Assembly (NCBI GenBank): GCA_900312665.1
Contig: ONZQ02000019.1
Coordinates: 1 to 64,000 of the forward strand
Reading direction: 5' to 3'
Length of the DNA stretch: 64,000 nt
DNA from: Cephalotrichum gorgonifer
Taxonomy: Eukaryota > Ascomycota > Sordariomycetes > Microascales > Microascaceae
Shown here: piece by piece, positions 55,055 to 64,000 of the stretch
Layout: each line of letters begins with the position of its first letter
Numbering within the stretch: position 1 is the stretch's first letter
Notes under the pieces: generated by a model
Database searches by the model: none
What the model was told of the DNA's origin: nothing
The model's input: only the letters and a program-made list of their open reading frames with translations
Translations under genes and position numbers: made by a program

Positions 55055-55560
55055 GGGGTCAAGACAGGGGGGGCAAGCTTAGTTTGCGCACGTTTCGTGC
55101 AGTTTGATACTCATACAATAGGACTCCAGCGGTCTTGGTAATAGCTAGACAAGTATCATCAGTCGGTATTAGGGGTATTACTACCAGATTCGGCCGTGCA
55201 TCCAATAGTGCTATTTCGTCCCACCAATCCTCTCATAGAGATCTCCAAAACAAAGGAAATGCTAGTGGAACCCAGCCCCACAGCTGAGGCGTCGGGTTCC
55301 ACTTCTGAATCCCGCGATGCTTGTATATTTACGCTCCGGAATCTGGGGTTTGCGCAAGAGATCAAGCTAGCTAGTACTAGTCTTGGTAATAGCTGTGTCA
55401 TCTGTGGGGACCCCGGATCTGGGCATATATCAAAGGATATTATTTCGTCCCACCAACAGGGGGTCCCGTGGAACCCATCCCCACAGCCGAGGCGTCAGGC
55501 CTCTAATTCTGAACCCCGCATCGCCTGTCTACTTGTATTTCTGTTTCGTTCTTGTGGTCG
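55035..55560 (+). repeat. Tandem duplication of the SDR 3' end
   Basis: GGAATCTGGGGTTTGCG, which encodes the last SDR residues, occurs at 55035 and again at 55338. TATTTCGTCCCACCAA occurs at 55212 and 55441. The segment with GTGGAACCC, CCCCACAGC and GAGGCGTC is repeated too. The second copy is about 70 bp shorter, so the duplication is old. Confidence 0.75.
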
Positions 55561-56039
55561 GTGACGCATCTATGGTGCTGGGCTTATTGGCTTCGTCCCC
55601 CACCCCCCCTTTTCCCCGCGGACCCACCCTAGACCAGTTAGGAGTTGTGGAGAGCTCCGACAGGGTGTGTTACAACGTCCTCGTTGCCGAAACGCAGTGG
55701 CAATTGCCGGTGACCTGATGACAAGCTCCTCACAATGGGACAGTATCAGGGCGGGGGGTGTGGAGGCGGACGCGGCACCTCCAAAGTGGTGGTTGATCTT
55801 TTCCTCGTCGGGTGACAAGGCCCGAGCGTTTGCCTAGCTTGGCCGCGACGACGATTTGGGTCAGGGCAGGGCCTTGACGTTCACCTGAATCTTATCCCCA
55901 AAACCTATATCATGCTCAAGTGTCCGCCCTCCAGCATTGGTTCAACAATTCTCAACCGACCTTGACTTGGCGTGCTGAGACGGCCTCGGTATATTCCACA
56001 AACAACTCTTGTACTGTAAGCCTACCGTGACCACCCACA
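55561..56039. other. Intergenic, promoter side of the MFS gene
   Basis: No coding feature was found. The segment between 55900 and 56039 is the probable promoter of the transporter starting at 56040. Confidence 0.5.
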
Positions 56040-57887
56040 ATGCCTCTCGGCATCCTCGAAGACACCAAGCTTGAGCATGTCCCGGGGACATCGCCCCTAA
56101 ACGAGCTCGGCCGTCAAGACGCCGAAACGTTGGAGGGCATCGATACAGGACTGCTCAAGCACGACCCGACCGGCCAGATAGTCCTTGTTCCGCAGCCGTC
56201 GGACTCGCCAAACGACCCGTATAACTGGCCGCGATGGAAGAAAGAGTTGTTCACGGCCACCTTTGTATACGGCTGCGGCTGTGTCGGGGGTAAGCTCTCG
56301 ACCTCATCCCCCTATCCGGATAGAACACACATCTAACGCCACGTTTGACAGCTGTCGGGCCGCTCCTAACATCCGCCATCGTACCCCTTGCCCAAGACTT
56401 CGGCGTCCCTCTGCAACGCTTCACTCTCGGCCTCCAAGGCTCCACCATCGTCGCCATCGCTGCGGGTAGTCTGCTACTGAATACACTGGCCGTCAAGATC
56501 GGGAAGCGGCCGATTTACATTGCCACGTCCCTTGGACTCATGGCCTCCTGCTTCTGGGCGGCTGAGACGAAGAGCTTCGCGTCGCTTGCCGCCGCGAGGG
56601 CGGTTCAGGGCTTCTGCATGGCACCGTTGGAGGCGCTAGTCCCAGCGACGATTGCGGATGTCTGGTTCGTGCACGAGAGGGGGTACCGGAATGCTCTTTT
56701 CAATCTTGGAGTGCTTGGAGGCATTAACCTAGCGTCGCCAATTGGTTAGTGGCGCTGCGCAATTACTACACTTCCTCCCCCTGTGCAAACATTGACCGCT
56801 AACCTTTCCGTCTTACTACTAGCTGGTTCTATCATCCAATACGGCTCGTACCGCATCTGCCTGCACGCCATGGGCGGCGCTTTCGCCCTTCAGACCATCT
56901 TGACCATCCTCTTCATGCCCGAGACTGCATACCATCGCACCGGGTCCCTTGACATCGACACGAGCAACAAGGTCGCTATGATGGGGGAGATGAAAGAAAA
57001 GACCGACGCCCAGGCCGAGCACAACGAAAGGGCACAACAGGGGTCAACCCCATCCGAAACTGAGCTACCGAAGTCGTTTGTTCGTGAGCTCTTGCCGTAT
57101 GACGGATACTGGGACAAAGTGTCGTTCTGGAGAACGCTTATCCTACCATTTGGAATGCTCGCCTCACCTATGGTGGTGTGGGGCACGCTTCTGTTCACGA
57201 CGTGCATCTCATGGCTGGTGCTCATCTCCATTACGCTCTCCCAGATCTTCTCCGCACCACCCTATAGCTTCTCCGTTGCTGCTGTGGGCGCAGCAAATGT
57301 ATCTTCCTTTGTGGCTACCCTGATCGCGACCGCCGTTGCCGGCCCGCTGGTTGATGGCGTTGCCAAATACATGTCCAAGCGCAACAAAGGCATATTCGGT
57401 CCGTGTACTTCCAGTATTCAAGCTAATATTTGAGATATATCCCGCTAACTTGCATCGTTCAGAACCCGAATTCCGCCTCCCGGTCATGGTGAGCCTCCTC
57501 CTCTTCACCGCGACTGGCTTCTTCGCCTGGGGTCAAAGCCTGCATAGTGAGGATCCATGGCCCGTCCCGATCATCGTGTGTATGGGTATGATCAACCTCG
57601 GCGTGCAGCTCGGCACCACCAGCCTGGTCGTTTATGTCATCGACTGCCACCACGCGCAGTCGTCTGAGGCCTTCGCGATTATGAACTTTGTCAAGAATAT
57701 GTTTGCTTTCGGACTTACGTTCTACTGCAATGACTGGATTGCTGTACAGGGAGTGAGGGATTGTTTCTTTGTCATTGGCGGGATTACAGTGGCCGTATCA
57801 TTGACGACTATTCCCATGTATATATATGGGAAGAGGGCAAGGAGCTTTACCTTTAGGAACAGAGTAGTTAGCCGGATCACCGGGTAG
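56040..57887 (+). CDS. MFS transporter (DHA/HOL1-like)
   Basis: Four exons, 56040-56289, 56352-56744, 56823-57398 and 57463-57887, encode 547 residues. All junctions keep frame: VGAVGPLLTS, SPIAGSIIQYG, KGIFEPEFRL. The soluble N-terminus contains NDPYNWPRWKKE, the usual lead-in to TM1 in this fungal subgroup. VKIGKRPIYI is the loop 2-3 motif, and RAVQGFCMAPLEALVPATIADVW followed by HERGYRNALFN is the TM4-TM5 signature. The central cytoplasmic loop (about 270-330) is charged. Twelve hydrophobic spans are expected. It probably exports or imports a small organic compound by proton antiport or symport; the substrate is unknown. The gene is intact. Confidence 0.9.
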
Positions 57888-58155
57888 CTATGTAATTCAA
57901 GGACTAGGTCTTCCAATCTATCAAATTATACCGGGGTAACGGGCTTTGCATTGTTTTGTGTTTGACCGGGGTTTTCCTTTTGCCAGTAACGGCCTGCAGT
58001 TGACCTATTTATGTGTGCAGCGCGTACATGCACAAAACTTTGGTGTCAAGGAGAACAAACTCAGAAGAACACTAAGCAACGTGTCTCGATAAAGAAATAA
58101 GAAGGATTTACCTAACTATCCTAAGTTAATATTCCATAATATCTACAATGATCAT
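57888..58155. other. Convergent spacer between two MFS genes
   Basis: About 270 AT-rich bases between the convergent 3' ends hold the shared terminator region; no gene is present. Confidence 0.5.
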
Positions 58156-59925
58156 CTAGTAGATGTATCTGAATCCAGGTGGCGGCTGGTCTCGCACTGC
58201 CGTGAGCTGCCCCTCCGAGTTTCCCATCTCTTCCATTTCTCTCTCAGCTTGCTCAATCCTTTTATTTTCGCGGATGTGTATAAATCTTAATATCAGCGCT
58301 AGTGTAGCCACAATGAGGCATACGACAGCGTTCGTGGTCCCACCAGGAATGTACTGAGGACCCGTAGAACTTGGATACATGTATGATCCGTAGATTGTCG
58401 CGGTGTTGCCAAACATGTTGGCTATCGCAATGCTGGCGGACCGCTTCACGAGCGGCCGAGGGAATGAGTTTGACACCCAGGAGACGATGATTTGATCTAT
58501 CGTCAAGAGTTAGTCATAATGTGGTGTAGCCTGAGAAAAGTTTTCGCAGATGTCCAAGCGGACTTACATGCAGACACAGCTCCCATAGGCATGAGGAACA
58601 TGGCAAAGAAGCGAGGTCCTAGAGATGTGGTGCCAGTAGCAACAGCGTTTCCCACGGCCGCAATAAGCATAAGGCCGATTATATGCAGAGATCGATCCTT
58701 GAACCGGGCGGATGTCCATGTAACGCAGAGCGAGATCAGTAATGTTGCAAACTAAGACCGCAGCCAAGATAAAGGCAATCCCGTTAGTCAGAGGAAACAC
58801 CATTGGTAACACACCACGAACAGAACGAGTGGGAGGAGCCAGCATACCCAGACAGGAGCTGTGAGCCATAGCGTCACTATCTTTCCATATCCAAGTGTTC
58901 CCACAATGGTGGGGAAGAAGTACTGGAAGGACTGGGATAGCAAACTGACGTGCTGCATCAGCACGAAGATGTATAACCGGTAATCGCGAACAGCCAGCTT
59001 CAAACCGTCCCAGACTGACTTGTCAGCGTATCCATCAGCTTCGTTAATATCTTTGAGCAACCTCCACGCTGCAAAGGCCTTCTCTTCGTCATTAAGCCAA
59101 CGAGTTGTATGCGGGTAGTTTGGTAGAATAAACATTGCGCAGATGGCAAACGCAATGGCAATGACTCCCTCCTAGAGGTCTCATATGTCAGTATCACTTT
59201 CACCTATGCCTGGATGGGCTTTTGCACGAGAGGCAAGGGGGACATACAACAATAAATAACCATCTCCAGCCAGCGATGCCAAGCTTCCCTTCAAGATCAC
59301 CTAGGATCGCGGCTCCTAACAATCCGCCGAACATGTTGGCCAGGGCATTCCCCGAATAGAACCAGGAAACGCGTCGCGTCAGCTCCGCACGGGTGTACCA
59401 GGAGCTCATCAGAAAGATGGCGCCAGGGAAGAACGGCGCCTCGACAAATCCGAGGAAGAAGCGAATGACGACGAGCTGAGTAAAACTACGCGCCGCAGAG
59501 TTGCATGTCGACACGACGCCCCACATGCAGCACGAGGCGCTCAGGTATAGAGCCGGCCTCACCTTAGTAAGTAGGAGGTTCGAAGGCAGCTGCATTAAGA
59601 GGTATCCCACGAAGAAGATAGACGTAGCGAGGTTGAAGTCGGTGCCAGACATGTTAAGGTCCTTCTCCAGGCTGCCTTGGCGGGCTTGTGCGAGGTTGGA
59701 CCGGTCGAGGAAGTTAAGGAGATACATGATTATGAGAGTAGGCAGCAAGCGTATGTCGACCTTGCGCACGAGTTTTCTCTCAAATCGTTTTTTCCACTCT
59801 TCATCTTGGGCCTCAAAACGCTCTGCGTAGTCGTCAGTCTTCAGGGTGTCGGCAATGGCAGTCGATGGTGACGTTGCTCTCTGCACCTTCTCCTCGTGCT
59901 CGATGCTTCTCTTGATAGTATCCAT
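58156..59925 (-). CDS. MFS transporter, anion:cation symporter (Dal5/TNA1-like)
   Basis: Four exons, 59925-59248, 59171-58848, 58751-58568 and 58496-58156 (introns 76, 96 and 71 nt), give 508 residues. The ATG at 59925 (MDTIKRSIEHEEK) is preferred to the in-frame ATG at 59958, though either is possible. Features are VRKVDIRLLPTLIIMYLLNF, LDRSNLAQAR, RFFLGFVEAPFFPGAIFL, SSWYTRAEL-x-RR, WRWLFIVEGVIAI and YQIIVSWVSNSFPRPLVKRS. These are typical of the ACS family that takes up allantoate, nicotinate, pantothenate and other organic anions. Junction joins are consistent. It is convergent with the other MFS gene. Confidence 0.9.
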
Positions 59926-62008
59926 TATAGGTTGCCGAGATTGCAGCTTTGCGAACAACTGATTTAGCGCACGGAGATTTTACAAAATCCAAAGAAGCAG
60001 GAGCCAGGATGACGAGGAGGAGATCGTCGCAATATATGGTGGTTTTATACTTGAAGCAACACTACCCTGGTACCGCATGTGCGTAGACTACCACAGGTTA
60101 CCCCCATCCATAAATTCCGGGTAATGCGCAAGGACAGGGCGGCAAAGAGTTGTCATCGTTCTTGGCTGGGTCGGACTTCTCTCCGGTCCTCTCTTCTGCT
60201 TTGGAAGAGGCGGGACTCATGGGAAGTCAGATGGAGCAACCGCCGGCCCGAGCCAAGTCCGGCAGCTAGTTGAACGGAACTTTGCTTACCCTTTTGACTC
60301 TGTTAGCTCATTCGTCGGCAGAAAGGCGAAAGGGGGGCGAACAGAGGATGCGGGGTGCAGGAAATGCGGGGAACAGATCATTATTTGCAGTAACTCCCGA
60401 TGAAGTTCACCAATCCAGCCACACATTTAACCAGCCAGACAATTGAAGTGAACGTCCATCTAGGCCGGGAGCGAATTTTAGCAACGCGGTGTCCCTGGCC
60501 ATCGTAATAAAGTATCAAATAGAGTTATCGACCAGAATGGACTGTAATGATGTTATTTCTGCTGAAATCTTTATTCCGTCCGGCCAGCAGCTTCTTGTTT
60601 TAGCTTACAGGGTTTCTGTCTTCGTGCCGCAGGATTACTTGCCACCTGGGGGTTAAACAGCGGTGGAGAGAACGCCGGTTCAGGTGCGCTAGTGAGGAGG
60701 TCCATGCGAGAGCAAAACTCAAGGACGAATGACCTGGGATATAATTTTACATGCGGCCCGACGACATTTCTAAATGACGTATGTTGGCCTATCATGTGAA
60801 CGACTAGGTAAACAAAGAACCTGACCCCTCACTTCTCCTTCTGACGATCCTTCCCTCCTCTGACATATCGTAATTGAGACTGTAGATCAGATTGTCCCTG
60901 GTCTCTGTACGAGACCTCCGGGATAGCCACGGGTATTCAATGATGATGTAAAGGGGCGGAAACGCAGGGCGATTATAAGTATGTCATAACTGCTAAATAT
61001 GATCTCCACAACGCCCATGGTAATTGTTGCACCTTAGTTCAAGCGCACCAAAGACAACATCAGACCCACCTACACAGCTTATTTAGGACAGGAGCCCTCG
61101 TAGTATCTTGGAAGCAAGCTCTCGCTCTCGTCCAGGCGTTCATGACGGCTCCCCAAATAGGTAGCTCTACTGCCGCGGCCTAACTCGGCCCCCTAAATAC
61201 CAGGAACTCGACGAACAAGAGTCCCGTGGGAGATGGTCCATATATGGAAGGTTGCTACATTCCGCCGGTCACTTGGTTTGGTGAACATTATTCATCCTGC
61301 TATGATGGCTAGAAGATTGCCTATATGGGCAAGAGCTTCAGCGACGCCTTCGAGCTGGAATGCAATGCAGTTGATTCTCGTATATCCAAGCTTTCGATGT
61401 CATCAACGAAAACAATCATTGCGGTCTTGGGACGTCCAAAACATCACATGATGCTAAAGAATTCATAGGTGTTGAGATGTAAAAGATTTCAGAGATATCT
61501 CCTTTGCTCTAACCGTAATAATAATATATAAATCTCGACTTGAGATTGGCGGGAAGACAACATCATTATTGTCTATACAAGCAATGTAATATGGTATCAG
61601 TTTTCGCCGCATAGCACATCAAGAGTGGCTCATCTGGAGGGGAAAGGGGATCGGGTATTAATTAGTAAGCTGTAACTGCATCTCATGTACCACAGGAGGG
61701 GGACCTGGGCCACCAGAAACCTCCACCCCAAGTGGGGGCAATTGTCCGGACTTCATCCCGGCGGCATTAACCCCGTTCGAAGCTCAGCAATTATATCCTC
61801 TTCACGCAGAGAACCACTTCTATACTCCTTAGGCTAACTCCGGGACAAATACCCGACAGCGGCCGGCACTCTCGCCTACAAGTCCATGCTATGTGATTGA
61901 TATCTGGAGCCTACATTGCCACCTGCGACAAGCAATCTAACCCTCACTCTAACGAGCTGCAGCGAAGCTGAGCACCGCCATCTCTACTTCTGCTTCATAC
62001 AACGCAAT
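59926..62008. other. Intergenic, nothing supported
   Basis: This holds the divergent upstream regions of the ACS transporter (minus) and the epimerase (plus). Short frames at 60571-60795 (minus) and 61233-61451 (plus) show no motif. No repeats were noticed. Confidence 0.45.
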
Positions 62009-62989
62009 ATGGACGGAATAACACATGAACATGTCCTTATTACAGGCGGCGCCGGCTTCATCGGTCAGCTCCTCGCCGCCGCCCTGCTCACAACCTCGCC
62101 AACCCTCCATATCACAACAACCGACATAACAGCTCCGCCTCTTCCCGCGTCTCTCACCCCCGATGACGCGAAACGCATCACCGCATCCGCCAGCGACCTC
62201 ACGGATCCCGCAGCCATCACATCCCTCCTCCAGACGCCCTATACATCCGTTTACCTCCTCCACGGCCTAATGTCCGGCGGCGCAGAAGCGAACCTGGAAC
62301 TGGGCTGGAAGGTAAACTGGGACTCGCACCGCGCGATAATTGACCACCTTCGACACCACCGATCCGGCACGGTCGTGGTGTTCCCCTCTAGCCTCGCGGT
62401 CTACGGGCCCCCAGCGGCAGGGGAAATAACAAGCGAGAGAACGCGCGCGCAGCCGAGGTCTAGCTACGGCGCGCAAAAGCTCATGGTGGAGACGTACCTC
62501 GACGACATGGCCCGTCGGGACCTCATCGATGCGCGAATCGTGCGACTACCGACTATCATCGTACGGCCCGGTAAGCCCTCTGCGGCGGCCAGCTCCTTCG
62601 CGAGCGGGATATTACGGGAGCCGTTGAACGGGAAGAGGGCCGTGCTTCCCGTTTCTCGGAACCTGGAGATGTGGGTGTGCAGTCCGCGGACTGTGGTGCG
62701 AAACCTCGTGCTAGCAAGGGAGGTGCCGGCCAAGAGCCTCGGAGGGAGTCGAGTGTTTAATCTGCCAGGAATCACGGTCACGGTCCAGCAGATCCTCGAT
62801 GCGCTGCGAGAGGTTGGCGGGGATGAGGCCGTGCGGTTGGTAAGGGAGGAGAAGGATCCGGGTATCGAGGCTATTGTGTGGAGTTGGCCGGCGAGGTTTG
62901 ACGTTACAAGGGCGATGAGGCTAGGGATGGAGGGGGATGTGTCGCTGGTAGAGAATGTGCGAGTCTTTGCCCGTGAAGTGAAGCTCTAG
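62009..62989 (+). CDS. NAD-dependent epimerase/dehydratase family protein (DenD-like)
   Basis: A single open frame of 326 codons starts at 62009 (MDGITHEHVLITGG). An in-frame ATG at 61916 adds a Ser/Leu-rich leader that lacks family similarity. It is an extended SDR: cofactor loop ITGGAGFIGQLLA, a VVVFPSSLAVYG strand with the catalytic Ser, Y-x3-K in SSYGAQKLMVE, and RLPTIIVRPGKPSAAASSF downstream. These latter blocks are those of D-erythronate dehydrogenase-like proteins, which act in four-carbon sugar-acid catabolism. The proximity of an organic-anion transporter fits such a role, but the substrate is inferred only. Confidence 0.85.
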   Translation: MDGITHEHVLITGGAGFIGQLLAAALLTTSPTLHITTTDITAPPLPASLTPDDAKRITASASDLTDPAAITSLLQTPYTSVYLLHGLMSGGAEANLELGWKVNWDSHRAIIDHLRHHRSGTVVVFPSSLAVYGPPAAGEITSERTRAQPRSSYGAQKLMVETYLDDMARRDLIDARIVRLPTIIVRPGKPSAAASSFASGILREPLNGKRAVLPVSRNLEMWVCSPRTVVRNLVLAREVPAKSLGGSRVFNLPGITVTVQQILDALREVGGDEAVRLVREEKDPGIEAIVWSWPARFDVTRAMRLGMEGDVSLVENVRVFAREVKL

Positions 62990-63067
62990 GAGGGAAATGC
63001 GGCTGTAAAGAAATCAATTATTCCGAATAGAACCTTTCTTATATGGTTGTCATAATCTCTCCTGAGA

Positions 63068-64000
63068 CTACATCGAACTGTGATGTTCATCAAATCCCAT
63101 GAAATCCCCGCCCATAAATGCATACGACGGCCCCAATCCAATACCTATGTCCATCATCAACTGCGAGTCCAGATTCATAATCATGTCCAGCTGTACTCCC
63201 ATGTCTACATAGTTGTCATCATTCGCATGCTCCCGTGGCCATTGTTGCATTTCTCGGGCTCGCACGCCAGCCTCCCCCTCGAGGATAGCAATCATCTTCT
63301 CCAAGCCGTCCGCCATCAGATGCACTAAATGCCACTTCCCCACCGGTGTCCCCCGATACACAACCACGAGCCTCGATACCAAGTCCGTAACGATCTCTCT
63401 CTCTACTAACTCCCTCCCGTGCACAGAAGAGGTTAGCTTCGCCAGAAACATGCATGCAAACCCAATCATCGACTGCACATAGCATGGCAAGCCAACCAGT
63501 GCCGCGCGCACATCCGGGTCGTTGATAATCATCTCAAGGATCGAGGTCGCGGCAAACACCGCCCCACGCGCCTCCTGGTAGAAGTGCGGCGCCACTGTGG
63601 AGTTGCGGATGCCGCGGAAGACATGGGAATAGAGATAGAGTTTAGCGAAGAAGAAGTGGAATTGGGCTCCCTTGCGGGGGAAGGCGCCGAAACCCTGTTG
63701 GACTTCTAAATGTATACTTTGTTAGAAAATCCAGGGCGACGTCTCTACTAGCGGGTTAGGATAGGGACGGGGAAGCAGGCTGAGACTAACCCGGAAACTG
63801 AGTAGTCCAGCGGCCGACCCACTGATCAAGTTGGCTTGCAAACCCCCTAATCTGCGCCGAAAACACCGCGGGAACGGGCCGATCGGTATCGCTCCCTAGC
63901 AGCTCCCTGATGTCACGTATAATAGTCAATAGCGCCACCTGGCTCACCAACCTCTCATCCCCAACCGTAGCGCCAGCACGACTGATCAACGCCTCCCACC
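63068..64000 (-). CDS. Fungal transcription factor domain protein, 3' part (runs off window)
   Basis: The gene is incomplete at the right edge. Visible exons are from 64000 to 63791 and 63705-63068, with an 85-nt intron (GTTAGT...TTTAG) that joins TTQFPE-VQQGFGAF. The protein part reads LVSQVALLTIIRDIRELLG, FASQLDQWVGRWTTQF, then FHFFFAKLYLYSHVFRGI, an arrangement seen in the middle homology region of Zn2Cys6 regulators. The C-terminal 60 residues (QQWPREHANDDNYVDMGVQL onward) are Asp/Met-rich and could be an activation region. The DNA-binding end lies outside the window. It may regulate the epimerase or transporters nearby, which is only positional inference. Confidence 0.75.

Noticed and set aside
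1..64000. tRNA, rRNA or CRISPR-like arrays
   Set aside because: No cloverleaf-type conserved blocks, rRNA sequence or regularly spaced repeats with unique spacers were noticed by eye; a covariance-model scan was not possible.

Overview
The window looks like nuclear DNA of a filamentous ascomycete (Pezizomycotina). Protein genes carry short GT-AG introns (49 to 110 nt, several with a CTAAC/CTGAC-type branch point). Families include Zn2Cys6 regulators, HET-domain proteins, an NRPS-like reductase, an AA9 polysaccharide monooxygenase with a CBM1 and many MFS transporters. Repeats and several genes show many C:G to T:A changes that create stop codons (TGG to TAG/TGA, CAG to TAG), the usual signature of repeat-induced point mutation (RIP). 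No RNA genes or CRISPR arrays were seen. Exon limits below were derived by hand from splice signals and reading-frame joins.

Layout. 1-1.9 kb: AT-rich decayed Ty3/gypsy gag and LTR, a purine tract and a MULE remnant. 2.0-16.3 kb: two paralogous sets of a secreted-type deaminase and an isopenicillin-N-synthase-like 2OG oxygenase. The second set lies next to an NCS1 nucleobase permease. Nearly every member is damaged. Between the sets lie a caspase-like gene, a nucleoside-phosphorylase fragment and a stretch of repeat-rich hypothetical ORFs. 16.8-19.7 kb: an intact Zn2Cys6 regulator and a truncated alpha/beta hydrolase. 21.3-25.3 kb: an intact A-T-R-SDR enzyme resembling fungal glycine betaine reductase, inside an 8 kb segment bounded by inverted copies of a repeat. 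25.4-43.3 kb: transposon and pseudogene territory: ankyrin fragment, two HET pseudogenes, a DUF4246 gene with a 2-nt frameshift, a pogo/Fot1 transposase split by a solo LTR, a HeLo-like/Fungal_N gene, a RIP-mutated conserved fungal protein and an intact ankyrin protein. 44-50.8 kb: AA9 LPMO, a decayed alcohol dehydrogenase, a METTL7-like methyltransferase and two small multi-exon secreted cysteine-rich proteins. 54-64 kb: a gene-dense tail with an SDR, two MFS transporters, a DenD-like epimerase and the 3' part of another fungal regulator.

How genes may work together. Deaminase, thymine-hydroxylase-like oxygenase, NCS1 permease and regulator look like a former nucleobase-utilisation cluster that is now mostly inactivated. 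HET, HeLo-like, nucleoside-phosphorylase, caspase-like and ankyrin pieces are the building blocks of fungal NLR/allorecognition proteins, here mostly dead and mixed with transposons. The two cysteine-rich secreted proteins, one with a Kex2 site and a defensin-like cysteine pattern, are the most notable undescribed genes.
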